A DNA stretch of 64,000 nucleotides from the NCBI RefSeq assembly GCF_900098745.1, contig NZ_FQTT01000001.1, forward strand, positions 467,290 through 531,289, read 5' to 3'. Source of the stretch: Actinomyces glycerinitolerans (GTDB lineage: Bacteria; Actinomycetota; Actinomycetes; Actinomycetales; Actinomycetaceae). Within the stretch, counting starts at the first letter, position 1, and each line of letters begins with the position of its first letter. The notes under the pieces are model-generated. The model saw only the letters and a list, made by a program, of their open reading frames with translations. It did no database searches and was not told where the DNA came from. Positions 8,612-17,633 of this stretch are shown piece after piece. The position numbers and the translations under genes are program-made.

Positions 8612-10264
8612 ATGACCGATTCCGTATCCGACTCCCCCGCACCCTCCGCAGCGGACGCCGAGGCGCCCCAGACGCTCGCAGAGCGCGGCAACAACCGCTC
8701 CCACCGGCCCACCAACCAGGCCTTCCGCGACTTCATCGGCTCCGGCTGGGGCCCGCGCCCCGATGCGCTGCCCGACCGCTCCGCCGCCGCCCCCTGGGCC
8801 GCCGCCCGACGCGAGACCCTGGGCGCCCTGTTCCCCGGCGACCGGCTGGTCATCCCCGCCGGGGGGCTGGTGACCCGCAACAACGACTGCGACTACCGCT
8901 TCCGCCCGCACTCGGCCTTCGCCCACCTGGCCGGCACCGGCACCGACTTCGAGCCCGACGCCGTACTCGTGCTGGAGCCGCTGGCCGCCGGTAGCGCGGG
9001 TGCCGGGACGAGCAGTGCCGCGGGCAGGAGCGCCGGTTCCGCCGTCGCCGGGGATGCCGACAACCCGGGCGAGGCCACGACCGCGCCCACCCACGAGGCG
9101 GTGCTGTACTTCCGCCCCCGCGCCTCCCGGTCGTCCGAGGAGTTCTACGCCGACCCCCGCTACGGGGAACTGTGGGTGGGCCAGCGCCCCTCGATCGAGG
9201 AGGTGGAGGCGGCCACCGGAATCCGCTGCGCCCACATCGACTCGCTGCCCGATGCACTCGCCAAGGACGCCGGTCCGGACGGCGTGCAGTTGCGCGTGGT
9301 GGCACAGGCCGACGCCGCGGTCACCGCCCTGGTGGACCGCGTGCGCACCGCGGCCGGACTCGCCGCCGGGCAGGACGCCCAGCAGGTCGACGACGCCCTG
9401 GCGGAGGCCACCAGCGAACTGCGCCTGACCAAGGACTCCTGGGAGGTCGAGCAGCTGCAGCGGGCCGTGGACGCCACCCGCGCCGGCTTCGACGACCTGA
9501 TCCGCTCCATTCCGCGCGCCACCGGGCACTGGCGCGGAGAACGGGTGCTGGAGGGCGCCTTCGGGGCCAAGGCCCGCGAGGAGGGCAACGGGCTCGGCTA
9601 CGAGACCATCGCCGCCGCCGGGAACCACGCCAACACGCTGCACTGGATCAACAACGACGGCGCCGTGCGTCCCGGCGAACTGGTGCTGGTGGACGCCGGC
9701 GTGGAGGTCGACTCCCTTTACACCGCCGACGTCACCCGCACCATCCCGGTGGACGGTCGCTTCACCGCCCCGCAGCGCCGGGTCTACCAGGCCGTGCTTG
9801 ACGCCGCCGACGCCGCCTTCGCCCGCGCCAACACTCTCGGCTGCCGCTTCCGGGACGTGCACGCCGCCGCCATGGAGGTGATCGCCGCCCGCCTGGAGGA
9901 GTGGGGCATGCTGCCCGACGGCGTCACCGCCGCCGACTCCCTGGGGCCGGACGGCCAGTTCCACCGCCGCTGGATGGTGCACGGCACCAGCCACCACCTG
10001 GGACTGGACGTGCACGACTGCGCCCAGGCGCGCCGCGAGATGAGCATGGACGCGGTGCTGCGCCCGGGCATGGTCTTCACCATTGAGCCGGGCCTGTACT
10101 TCCGCGCCGACGACCAGCTGGTTCCCGAGGAGCTGCGCGGCATCGGCGTGCGCATCGAGGACGACGTCGTCGTGGACGCCGACGGGAGCGTGCGGCGCCT
10201 GACGCAGGCGATTCCCCGTACCGTCGCGGAGGTGGAGGCCTGGGTGACCGGCCTCATCGCCTGA
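8612..10264 (+). CDS. pepP: Xaa-Pro aminopeptidase (aminopeptidase P family, M24B)
   Basis: This 550-residue protein has an N-terminal aminopeptidase P domain and a C-terminal pita-bread metallopeptidase domain. All five dinuclear metal ligands are visible in order: Asp in LVDAGVEVDS, Asp in YTADVTRTIP, His in HGTSHHLGLDVHD, Glu in FTIEPGLYF and Glu in GVRIEDDVVV. The enzyme removes N-terminal residues preceding proline in the cytoplasm. An insertion of about 35 Ala/Gly-rich residues (about 125-160) interrupts the N-terminal domain and makes the protein longer than the E. coli enzyme. Single gene with its own start at the ATG at 8612. Confidence 0.92.
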   Translation: MTDSVSDSPAPSAADAEAPQTLAERGNNRSHRPTNQAFRDFIGSGWGPRPDALPDRSAAAPWAAARRETLGALFPGDRLVIPAGGLVTRNNDCDYRFRPHSAFAHLAGTGTDFEPDAVLVLEPLAAGSAGAGTSSAAGRSAGSAVAGDADNPGEATTAPTHEAVLYFRPRASRSSEEFYADPRYGELWVGQRPSIEEVEAATGIRCAHIDSLPDALAKDAGPDGVQLRVVAQADAAVTALVDRVRTAAGLAAGQDAQQVDDALAEATSELRLTKDSWEVEQLQRAVDATRAGFDDLIRSIPRATGHWRGERVLEGAFGAKAREEGNGLGYETIAAAGNHANTLHWINNDGAVRPGELVLVDAGVEVDSLYTADVTRTIPVDGRFTAPQRRVYQAVLDAADAAFARANTLGCRFRDVHAAAMEVIAARLEEWGMLPDGVTAADSLGPDGQFHRRWMVHGTSHHLGLDVHDCAQARREMSMDAVLRPGMVFTIEPGLYFRADDQLVPEELRGIGVRIEDDVVVDADGSVRRLTQAIPRTVAEVEAWVTGLIA

Positions 10265-10417
10265 TCCCCAAATGACGGGGCGGCGCGCTCCGTCGGCCCG
10301 GGCCGCGGGTTTGCTGACGGTCCTTGAGTCCGCTCCGGTGCACGTCGCTACCATTGAGGCCGTGTCACCGGTTCGCGGCCCCCGTCGGCGCCCGAGTTCA
10401 GCCCCCGGGGAGCAGGC

Positions 10418-11377
10418 ATGACCTCCCCCGGGAGCCGCGATCCCGATCGCACACGCCCCAGCGGGCACGTACACGGCCATAACCACGGCTCGACTGCCTC
10501 CCGGGGCCGGCTCGCCGCCGTCCTGGCCCTGACGACGGGCGTGCTGGTGGCCGAGGTGGTCAGCGCCGCGCTCACCGGGTCCTTGGCACTGCTTGCCGAC
10601 GCCGGGCACATGCTCACCGACGTCGTCGGCCTGGTGATGGCGCTGGTGGCCGCGCACCTGTCCACCCGGCCCGTAACCGACCGCTCCACGTGGGGGCTGC
10701 GGCGCGCCGAGATCCTGGGTGCCGCGCTGCAGGCGACGCTGTTGGGCGTAGTGGGAGTCATCGTTGGCGTGCGAGCGGTGATCACGCTGGTGGGCGGCGC
10801 CGAGGTAGAGGCACATGGCATGCTGGTCATGGGCGTGACCGGCCTGGTGGCAAACGTGGTGGGGCTGCTGGTGCTTTCCGGCGGACGTGACCACAACCTG
10901 AACATGCGGGCCGCCTTCCTGGAAGTCGCCAACGACGCACTGGGCAGTGTGGGCGTGATCGTGGCGGCGGCCGTGGTGGCACTCACCGGCTGGGCGCGCG
11001 CCGATGCCGTTGCCTCCCTGGTGATCGTCGCGCTGATCGTGCCGCGGGCCTTCTCCCTACTGCGCACCGCACTCGGCGTGCTCATGGAGCGCACCCCGGA
11101 GGCGCTGGACCTGGCGGAGGTGCGTCGTCACCTGCTGGCGGTGGACGGCGTGGAGGAGGTCCACGACCTGCACGCCTGGACGGTGGCCTCCGGCCTGCCG
11201 GTGCTCACCGCGCACGTCGTCGTCTCAGACACCTGCTTCGCGCAGGGGCGCACGGGCGGGGTCCTGGACGCGTTGCAGGAGTGCGTCGCCGAGCATTTCC
11301 CGGTGCACATCGAGCACGCGACTTTCCAGCTTGAGCCCGCCGCGCACCGCGCCCACGAGCACGTCCCCTGCGTCTGA
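10418..11377 (+). CDS. cation diffusion facilitator (CzcD-like metal exporter)
   Basis: This 319-residue protein has six transmembrane segments and a cytoplasmic C-terminal domain. The N-terminus carries a His-rich patch (HVHGHNHG, about residues 14-21). In TM2 the metal pair is HMLTD (LLADAGHMLTDVVG). In TM5 the usual His is Glu (FLEVANDALGSVG), so the site reads HD-ED rather than HD-HD. The C-terminal domain shows VHDLHAWTVASGLPVLTAHV, typical of Zn/Co/Cd exporters that use the proton gradient. The start is the ATG at 10418. The last residues include HRAHEH, possibly metal-binding. Confidence 0.9.
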   Translation: MTSPGSRDPDRTRPSGHVHGHNHGSTASRGRLAAVLALTTGVLVAEVVSAALTGSLALLADAGHMLTDVVGLVMALVAAHLSTRPVTDRSTWGLRRAEILGAALQATLLGVVGVIVGVRAVITLVGGAEVEAHGMLVMGVTGLVANVVGLLVLSGGRDHNLNMRAAFLEVANDALGSVGVIVAAAVVALTGWARADAVASLVIVALIVPRAFSLLRTALGVLMERTPEALDLAEVRRHLLAVDGVEEVHDLHAWTVASGLPVLTAHVVVSDTCFAQGRTGGVLDALQECVAEHFPVHIEHATFQLEPAAHRAHEHVPCV

Positions 11378-11462
11378 CTCCGGCGGCAAGCAACCAAGTC
11401 GGCCTGGCCGCTCCTCCCGTGCCCCTCTCAGACACGAGTTTGTGCTCGTTGTAGACGCGGGC

Positions 11463-11527
11463 AGGGCGTAGAGCGTCGGTAGGCCGTATACGTCGTAGGC
11501 CGTATATGTCGTAGGGCGTAGACAGGA
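11463..11527. repeat. 16-bp intergenic tandem repeat
   Basis: Four imperfect units of 16 bp built on TAGGCCGTATAYGTCG lie between two convergent genes. The two middle units (starting at 11480 and 11496) differ at one base; the outer two carry GGGCGTAGA instead of GGCCGTATA. The array ends at the stop codon of the stress-protein gene. The TA-rich steps stand out from the GC-rich surroundings. Confidence 0.7.
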
Positions 11528-11528
11528 C

Positions 11529-12434
11529 TCAGGCGTCGTCGGGACGACGGCGGTAGGGGTCGTCCTCGGGGTCGGCCTGCCCCTGGCCGCGCTCCCCCGC
11601 CGGCGTTTCGGCTCGGCCGTCCGCCACCGAAGGCACCGGTCCGCTATCCGTCCCCTGTGGCTGGTTCTCCTCAGGCCGCGGCGCGATCGGCGTCCGGGGT
11701 ACGGCGCCGTTCGGCATGGTGGCACCCGGCATCTGACCGGTCTCCGAGCCCGCCTCCGGGGCTGTACTGCCGCCTTGCGAGTAGGTCTGCGGGTCCACTC
11801 CCTCGGGCAGGCGCACGCCGAAGCGGGGCTGCTCGTCCGGACGAGAGCCGAAGGTGCTGCGGCCCTGACCGCGGGCCTGCTGCCGGGCAGCGCGGCGCTC
11901 CTCGGCTCGGCGCGCCGACTGCCCGCCGCGGGTGAGATTCCCCGGCAGGTCCGCGAGCGCGCGGGCCGCCTCCGCGGACAGCTCGGAGGCGATGATGGAG
12001 TAGCGCGAGGCGACCACCTGGCTGATGGAGGTGAAGTCGCGCTTGCCGCGAGTGACCGCGTAGGCGGCGACCTGGAAGATCATCCCCCAGATCACGCCCA
12101 TGATGATCGCGGCGATCAGCACGGTGCTGGTCCCCTCGCTGGGGCCAAGCAGCAGCATCATGGCGGCGAAGAACAGCCCGATCCACAGCCCGGACATGGC
12201 GCCGTTGGCCAGCGCCCGCCCCCAGCTCATGCGTCCGGTAATGCGCTCGACCTGGCGCAGGTCGGTACCGATGATCGCCAAGTGCTGTACGGGGAAGCCG
12301 GCGTCGGACAGGGAGTCGACCGCGTGCTGCGCCTCCGCGTAGGTCGCGAAGGAGGCGACCTCGTCGCCGCGCGGAATGCTTCCCCGCGTCATGCCGAACG
12401 GCGCGGCCTGCGTGGAGAATTCAGTCTGGCTCAT
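11529..12434 (-). CDS. general stress protein 17M-like domain membrane protein
   Basis: This 301-residue protein contains the actinobacterial general-stress domain related to B. subtilis YflT/GSP17M: FATYAEAQHAVDSLSDAGFPVQHLAIIGTDLRQVE (about residues 28-63). Two transmembrane helices follow (about 80-97 and 105-128). The last 130 residues are Pro/Gln/Arg-rich and look disordered. The family is associated with stress response, but the biochemical role is unknown. The start at the ATG at 12434 places the domain near the N-terminus, as in relatives. It is divergent from the MgtE_N gene 99 bases away. Confidence 0.8.
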   Translation of the reverse strand: MSQTEFSTQAAPFGMTRGSIPRGDEVASFATYAEAQHAVDSLSDAGFPVQHLAIIGTDLRQVERITGRMSWGRALANGAMSGLWIGLFFAAMMLLLGPSEGTSTVLIAAIIMGVIWGMIFQVAAYAVTRGKRDFTSISQVVASRYSIIASELSAEAARALADLPGNLTRGGQSARRAEERRAARQQARGQGRSTFGSRPDEQPRFGVRLPEGVDPQTYSQGGSTAPEAGSETGQMPGATMPNGAVPRTPIAPRPEENQPQGTDSGPVPSVADGRAETPAGERGQGQADPEDDPYRRRPDDA

Positions 12435-12533
12435 GGGTACATCGTCCCACGTAGTCCCGGCACGGGGCCAGCTTCATCGAGCGGCGAAACCGTGAGGCGG
12501 CATCAACCCCGCCACGCCGATAGGCTGGCCGCT

Positions 12534-13826
12534 GTGGAAAACACCAAGACGCGCGCCACCCTCAGAGTCTTCGTCGCCCGACTCGTGGGCACGACCGTCT
12601 TCGATCCTCTAGGCGACGCCGTCGGCAAGGTGCACGACGTCGTCGTGCTCATCCGCCTGCGTGGTCAGCCGCGCGCCGTCGGCCTGGTGATCGAGGTGGC
12701 GGGCCGCCGCCGCGTGTTTCTGCCACTGTCACGGGTGACCGCGATCGAGCCGGGCGCCGTCATCACCACCGGGCTGGTCAACATCCGCCGATTCGAGAAG
12801 CGCCGCGTGGAGACCTTGGTGGTCGGCGAGCTGCTGGACCGAGTCGTCACCCTGCGCGATGGCTCCGGGCAGGTGACCATCCGCGACGTCGCCATCGAGC
12901 GCGACCGCGGCATGGATTGGAAGGTGACCCGCCTGTTCGTTCAGCGCGGCTCCTCGGGTCCGCTGGGGCTGCGCCGCGGCGAGACCTTCACCGTGCGCCC
13001 CGACGAGGTCACGGGCCTGGCCGGCTCCGCCGATCAGCAGGGGGCGACCGCGCTGCTGGCCACCATGGAGGGGCTCAAGCCCGCCGACCTGGCCGATGTA
13101 CTGTCCGACCTGCCGCTGTCGCGGCAGCTGGAGGTGGCGGCCGAGCTGTCCGACGAGCGTTTGGCCGATGCGGCCGAAGAGCTGTCCGACGACGACGCCG
13201 TGGCCCTGCTCTCCGGTCTGGACGCCGCCCGCGCCGCCGACGTTCTGGACGCCATGCAGCCCGACGACGCCGCGGACCTGGTTTCCGCACTGCCCGCCTC
13301 CATCGCCGCCCAGTTGCTGGACTTGATGGAGCCGGAGGAGGCGGAGGACGTGCGCCGCCTGATGACCTATGACGAGTACACGGCCGGCGGTCTGATGACC
13401 ACCGAGCCGATCATCCTGCCGCCGGAGGCCACCGTGGCCACCTTCCTGGCACAGGCCCGCAAGGCCGAGGTGCCGCCGGCGCTGGCCGCCGTCGCCTTCG
13501 TGTGCCGCCCCCCGTTGGAGTCGCCCACCGGCCGGTTCCTGGGCATGGTGCACCTCCAGCGCGCCCTGCGGGAGCGTCCCCAGCAGCTGCTCGGCTCCGT
13601 GCTGGACAAGGACCTGGAGGAGGTGCACGCCGACGACTCGATCGGCACCGTCACCCGCCTGCTGGCGACTTACAATCTCACGGCCCTACCCGTGCTCGAC
13701 GATGCCGGCCGCCTGCTCGGCGCCGTGTCCGTCGACGACGTCCTGGACCACCTCATGCCCGACGACTGGCGGGAGGCGGACGACGCCGTCACCGACGAGA
13801 TGATTGAGAGGAGCGCCAATGCCTGA
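12534..13826 (+). CDS. MgtE N-terminal/CBS domain protein without transport domain
   Basis: This 430-residue protein starts at a GTG (12534). A PRC-barrel-like N-terminus (FVARLVGTTVFDPLGDAVGKVHDVVV) is followed by the helical MgtE_N repeats (LSDLPLSRQLEVAAELSDERLADAAEELSDDDAVALLSGL) and two CBS domains. The second CBS contains LPVLDDAGRLLGAVSVDDVLDHL. The membrane part of a real MgtE Mg2+ channel is absent and the protein ends normally. It is therefore a soluble, probably Mg2+- or nucleotide-sensing relative. Its stop overlaps the start of the DUF1003 gene by 8 bases, so the two are translationally coupled and probably act together. This pairing is common in actinobacteria. Confidence 0.88.
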   Translation: MENTKTRATLRVFVARLVGTTVFDPLGDAVGKVHDVVVLIRLRGQPRAVGLVIEVAGRRRVFLPLSRVTAIEPGAVITTGLVNIRRFEKRRVETLVVGELLDRVVTLRDGSGQVTIRDVAIERDRGMDWKVTRLFVQRGSSGPLGLRRGETFTVRPDEVTGLAGSADQQGATALLATMEGLKPADLADVLSDLPLSRQLEVAAELSDERLADAAEELSDDDAVALLSGLDAARAADVLDAMQPDDAADLVSALPASIAAQLLDLMEPEEAEDVRRLMTYDEYTAGGLMTTEPIILPPEATVATFLAQARKAEVPPALAAVAFVCRPPLESPTGRFLGMVHLQRALRERPQQLLGSVLDKDLEEVHADDSIGTVTRLLATYNLTALPVLDDAGRLLGAVSVDDVLDHLMPDDWREADDAVTDEMIERSANA

Positions 13827-14424
13827 TCAGCTCGACCAGCCCCTGTCGAAGAACCGCTCCCGGTGGATGCGTTGGACGCATCCCTCCCGCAGCCGCTCGG
13901 ATACCTCGGGCCGGGTGGCGGAGGCCATTGCACGCTTCTCCGGCACGCCGACGTTCCTCATCTGGCTGACCGTCTTCGTGGCCCTGTGGATGATCTGGAA
14001 CTCGTGGGGGCCCGAGAATCTGCGCTTCGACCGCGCCAGCCTGGGCTTCACCGCCCTGACGCTCATGCTCTCGCTGCAGGCCTCCTACTCGGCACCACTG
14101 ATCCTGCTGGCCCAGAACCGGCAGGACGACCGCGACCGGGTGACCGCCGAGCAGGACCGTCAGCGCGCCGAGCGCAACCTGGAGGACACCGAGTACCTCA
14201 CCCGGGAGATCGCCTCCCTGCGCCTGGCCATGAACGACGTCGCCACCCGCGACTTCGTGCGCTCCGAGCTGCGCGTCGTACTGGAGGAACTGCTCCAGGA
14301 GGAGAGGCGCACCCGCGAAGAACTACATGACGACATTGTCGATGAGGGCGGGGAGACCCCGGATGCCCCGGAGACTCCCGATGGTTCGAACACCGCGCGG
14401 CCGCAGCAGGAGGACGCGGGCTGA
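13819..14424 (+). CDS. DUF1003 membrane protein
   Basis: This encodes 201 residues from the ATG at 13819, which follows a GAGAGGAG ribosome binding site inside the preceding gene. Two transmembrane helices (about residues 47-65 and 78-100, PTFLIWLTVFVALWMIWN and FTALTLMLSLQASYSAPLILLAQNRQ) carry the DUF1003 signature. A long charged coiled-coil region follows (DRDRVTAEQDRQRAERNLEDTEYLTREIASLR) with an acidic tail. The family has no proven function. Coupling to an MgtE_N/CBS protein suggests a membrane partner for it, which is an inference. Confidence 0.88.
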   Translation: MPDQLDQPLSKNRSRWMRWTHPSRSRSDTSGRVAEAIARFSGTPTFLIWLTVFVALWMIWNSWGPENLRFDRASLGFTALTLMLSLQASYSAPLILLAQNRQDDRDRVTAEQDRQRAERNLEDTEYLTREIASLRLAMNDVATRDFVRSELRVVLEELLQEERRTREELHDDIVDEGGETPDAPETPDGSNTARPQQEDAG

Positions 14425-14580
14425 ACGCAGGCCCCCGGCGGCATCACTCCAGGCGGCCCCATTCATCCGGTGGGCCGGGTGGACGGCGCCCGCCCGGCCC
14501 GCCGCATTCCCGCCGTCGGCGTGCTCCTCACCACCATGGTGGCCCCCGGCGGAGCGGGCAACCGGCCATAGGATTGAGCC

Positions 14581-15735
14581 ATGAGCCTGCCCACTGAAGA
14601 CGCGGTCCGCGAGGCACTCGCCCGCGTGATTGACCCCGAGCTGCGCCGCCCGATCACCGACCTCGGGATGGTCGATTCCATCGAGATCGCCGCCGACGGC
14701 GTCGTCACCGTCGGGGTGCTGCTGACCGTCGCCGGCTGCCCGCTGCGGGACACCATCACCGCGGATGCACGCAAGGAGGTCGGCGCCCTGGACGGCGTGT
14801 CAGACGTGCGCGTGAACATGGGCGTGATGAACGACGAGCAGCGGGCCGAGCTGCGCACCCGCCTGCGCGGCGGCGCCGCCGAGCCGGTCATCCCCTTCAC
14901 CAAGCCCGACAACCTCACGCGCGTCTACGCGGTCACCTCGGGCAAGGGCGGCGTCGGCAAGTCCTCCGTCACCGCCAACCTGGCCGCCGCGATGGCCTCC
15001 CAGGGGCTGAACGTCGGGGTGGTCGACGCCGACATCTACGGCTTCTCCATCCCCCGCATGCTGGGTGTGGATCAGGTTCCCACCCAGTTGGACGGCATGA
15101 TCATCCCGCCCATCGCGCACGGGGTGAAGGTCATCTCCATCGGCATGTTCGTGGAGGAGAAGCAGCCGGTCGTCTGGCGCGGCCCCATGCTGCACCGAGC
15201 CGTGCAGCAGTTCCTGTCCGACGTGTTCTGGGGCGACGTGGACGTGCTGCTGCTGGACCTGCCGCCGGGGACCGGCGACGTGACCATCTCGGTGGCGCAG
15301 CTGCTGCCGGACGCCGAGATCCTGGTGGTCACCACCCCGCAGACGGCGGCCGCCGAGGTGGCCGAGCGCACCGGACTGATCGCATCGCAGACCCACCAGA
15401 AGGTCGCCGGGGTCATCGAGAACATGTCCTACCTGCCGCAGCCCGACGGGTCGCGCCTGGAGATCTTCGGCTCCGGCGGCGGCCAGGCCGTCTCCGAGTC
15501 GCTGACGACCGCGCTGGGATACGAGGTGCCGCTGCTGGCGCAGTTGCCGCTGGACATCAAGCTGCGCGAGGGCGCGGACGTGGGCATCCCGGCGACCATC
15601 GCCGTCGGTGACGGACCCGCCACCGACTCCCCCGCGGCCCTGCAATTGGCGGGTGTGGCCCGCCGGCTCGGGCACCGCGCGCGCGGCCTGTCCGGCAAGT
15701 CGCTGGGGATCAGCCCGGTCGGCGCTGTCGGCTAG
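14581..15735 (+). CDS. mrp: Mrp/NBP35 family Fe-S cluster carrier ATPase
   Basis: This 384-residue protein has an N-terminal MIP18/DUF59 domain (residues 1-90, VIDPELRRPITDLGMV) fused to a deviant-Walker P-loop ATPase (GKGGVGKSSVTANLA, about residues 121-135). DADIYGFSIPRMLG and LPPGTGDV are also typical of ApbC/Mrp. Members load or transfer Fe-S clusters. The usual CPXC cluster motif of the C-terminal half is not present; this region reads ENMSYLPQPDGSRLEIFGSGGG, as in the actinobacterial subgroup. It lies downstream of DUF1003 and convergent with tatB, the usual actinobacterial order. Confidence 0.92.
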   Translation: MSLPTEDAVREALARVIDPELRRPITDLGMVDSIEIAADGVVTVGVLLTVAGCPLRDTITADARKEVGALDGVSDVRVNMGVMNDEQRAELRTRLRGGAAEPVIPFTKPDNLTRVYAVTSGKGGVGKSSVTANLAAAMASQGLNVGVVDADIYGFSIPRMLGVDQVPTQLDGMIIPPIAHGVKVISIGMFVEEKQPVVWRGPMLHRAVQQFLSDVFWGDVDVLLLDLPPGTGDVTISVAQLLPDAEILVVTTPQTAAAEVAERTGLIASQTHQKVAGVIENMSYLPQPDGSRLEIFGSGGGQAVSESLTTALGYEVPLLAQLPLDIKLREGADVGIPATIAVGDGPATDSPAALQLAGVARRLGHRARGLSGKSLGISPVGAVG

Positions 15736-15741
15736 TCCGCA

Positions 15742-15770
15742 CGCGCCTCAGCGGCGTGAGCCTGAGCGCG
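15742..15770. terminator. probable bidirectional terminator hairpin
   Basis: CGCGCCTCAG (15742-15751) and CTGAGCGCG (15762-15770) form a 9-bp stem with one bulged base and a 10-nt loop. It lies between the convergent ends of mrp and tatB. There is no clear U-tract, as is common for actinobacterial terminators. Confidence 0.45.
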
Positions 15771-15789
15771 CCGCCGCCGCGAAAGCGTT

Positions 15790-16767
15790 TCAGGCGACGG
15801 CGGCCGTTGCCGCCTCGGCGCGGGTGCGGGCGGCCTCGTTGGCGGCGCGCACGATGTCGCGCGGAGAGACCGGGCGCAGGGCCTGCACGGTCTCGTCCTG
15901 CTGGGGTTCCTCCGCGAGGGTGGAGGGGATGTCGGCGGCGACCTCTTCCGCGTCGGCGGTCGGCTGCACCTCGGGGATCTCGGCGGTGGCCGTTTCCCCC
16001 GCCTCCAGCGCAATCTGGGCCGCGTCGGTGGAGGCGTCGCCCATCTCCTCAGTGCCCTCCGCGCTGGCGTCACCCGCGTCGGCGGCGGACTGCGCGGCGG
16101 TGAGCTCTGTGGCTGAGGGCTCGTCGACGACCTCCTGCTCAGCGGCGGAGTTCTCGTCCTCGGCAACGGCGGCTACCGGCTCGACCTGAGGCAGCTCGGC
16201 CGTCACCGCCGCGGCCTCCTGAGCCGCCTGCTCCGGGTCCTTCTTCGCCTGCTTGTCCGCCTGCGTTGAACCATCCGCGCCCTGCTGGTCGCCGGGCGCC
16301 GCCGCGGCCGCAACCGTGGCCGCCGCGGCCGCACCGGTGGACGCGGTCCGAGCGGAGCGCGTCTCCTGGGCCTTGTCCTCGATCATCTTCGACAGGGACT
16401 TGGACTTCTTCTGACCCTTGCCGCTCACCGCGGCCGCGGCCTCATCGCTGGCCTCCTTGGCGGTTTCCATCACCGACTGGAAGGGGTTGGTCAGATCCTT
16501 GCGGATGGCGTCGAGGTCCTCCCCCAGCGCGTCGCGCACGATCTTGCGGGGGTCGTAGTTGCGCGGGTCCAGATCGGACAGGTCCAGCTCTCCCAGCTCG
16601 GGGCCGACCTCCTCGGCGATCTGGGTCTTGGTGTCATCCAAGAACACGCGCAGACGACGCACCGCCTGGGTCAGCTTGCGGGTGTACTCGGGCAGGCGCT
16701 GCGGCCCCACCACGATGGCGATCACCAGCAGGATGACGAAGAACTCAGCTCCTGAGATACCCAACAC
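15790..16767 (-). CDS. tatB: Sec-independent protein translocase subunit TatB
   Basis: This encodes 325 residues. The start is the GTG at 16767, giving the standard TatB N-terminus (VLGISGAEFFVILLVIAIVVGPQRLPEYTRKLTQAVRRLR): a short transmembrane helix, a Gly-Pro hinge and an amphipathic helix. TatB receives twin-arginine precursors in the membrane together with TatC. The C-terminal 200 residues are Ala/Glu-rich, acidic and low in complexity, much longer than in E. coli TatB. No ribosome binding site is obvious before the GTG. tatA and tatC are not in this window. Confidence 0.88.
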   Translation of the reverse strand: MLGISGAEFFVILLVIAIVVGPQRLPEYTRKLTQAVRRLRVFLDDTKTQIAEEVGPELGELDLSDLDPRNYDPRKIVRDALGEDLDAIRKDLTNPFQSVMETAKEASDEAAAAVSGKGQKKSKSLSKMIEDKAQETRSARTASTGAAAAATVAAAAAPGDQQGADGSTQADKQAKKDPEQAAQEAAAVTAELPQVEPVAAVAEDENSAAEQEVVDEPSATELTAAQSAADAGDASAEGTEEMGDASTDAAQIALEAGETATAEIPEVQPTADAEEVAADIPSTLAEEPQQDETVQALRPVSPRDIVRAANEAARTRAEAATAAVA

Positions 16768-16920
16768 GGGGTCAGTATAAGGAGGAATGCACGCGACCGG
16801 GCGAGCGCGTGGACGCGCAACCGCCCCGGACCTGAAACAATGGGCGCAGCCCCGCGCCGGCATCCCGGCGCCGCGGGGTTGAAACGACGGCTAGGCGGCC
16901 CGGTGCCGCGGAAGGGGCAT

Positions 16921-17559
16921 ATGGTGGCTGCTGACAAGACACTGAGCTGGTCCTACACGGAGGAGTTCCCGGTCGAGAGCGAGCCGACCGCGCAGGCGCG
17001 TTTGCGCGGCATCGAGCTGGGCACCGACCCGGTTTCCCCGGCCACCGGCGCGGCACTGCGCATGCTGGCAGCCGCCGGCGGCGCCAAGTCCGTCGCCGAG
17101 GTAGGCACGGGCACCGGTGTTTCCGGCCTGTGGCTGCTGGCCGGCATGGGGGCCGACGGCGTGCTGACCACCATCGATGTCGAGCCGGAGTTCCAGCGCG
17201 AGGCCCGCCGCGCCTTCGACGAGGCCGGCTACCCGGGCTCCCACACACGCATCATTCAGGGACGCGCCTCCGACGTCATGCCCCGCATGGCCGCCCAGTC
17301 CTACGACATGGTGGTACTCGACGTTTCCCCTCAGGAGGCCGCGGAGCTGGTGGTGCAGGCGGTCCGCATGCTGCGCACGGGCGGGGTCCTGGCGATCACG
17401 CATGCGCTATGGAACGACCACGTCGCCGACCCGGCACGTCGCGACGCCACTACGGTTGCGGCGCGCGAGCTGGGCAAGACGCTGCGGGATGAAGAGGGCC
17501 TGCTGACGTCACTGCTGCCGGTCGGCGACGGTCTGCTGGTTGCCGTCCGCCGGGCCTGA
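16921..17559 (+). CDS. SAM-dependent O-methyltransferase, family 3
   Basis: This encodes 212 residues from the ATG at 16921, behind GGAAGGGG. The SAM-binding motif I is VAEVGTGTGVSGLWLL (about residues 60-75), followed by an acidic residue at the end of strand 2 (TTIDVEPEFQ). YDMVVLDVSPQE supplies the motif with a metal-site Asp, as in catechol O-methyltransferase-like family 3 enzymes. Its substrate is unknown. It is divergent from tatB; in mycobacteria a homologous methyltransferase (the Rv1220c type) lies near sigE, htrA and tatB, but sigE and htrA are missing here. Confidence 0.86.
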   Translation: MVAADKTLSWSYTEEFPVESEPTAQARLRGIELGTDPVSPATGAALRMLAAAGGAKSVAEVGTGTGVSGLWLLAGMGADGVLTTIDVEPEFQREARRAFDEAGYPGSHTRIIQGRASDVMPRMAAQSYDMVVLDVSPQEAAELVVQAVRMLRTGGVLAITHALWNDHVADPARRDATTVAARELGKTLRDEEGLLTSLLPVGDGLLVAVRRA

Positions 17560-17633
17560 CGACCCGGCCGGGCGGACCCGCCGGTTTCGGGGTGGCCTGC
17601 CGGCGACTGTTGCCGTGCCGCCCAGAATCCGGT

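Noticed and set aside
15742..15770. Member of the intergenic repeat family
   Set aside because: A single short hairpin between convergent genes with no tandem units; a terminator is the simpler reading.
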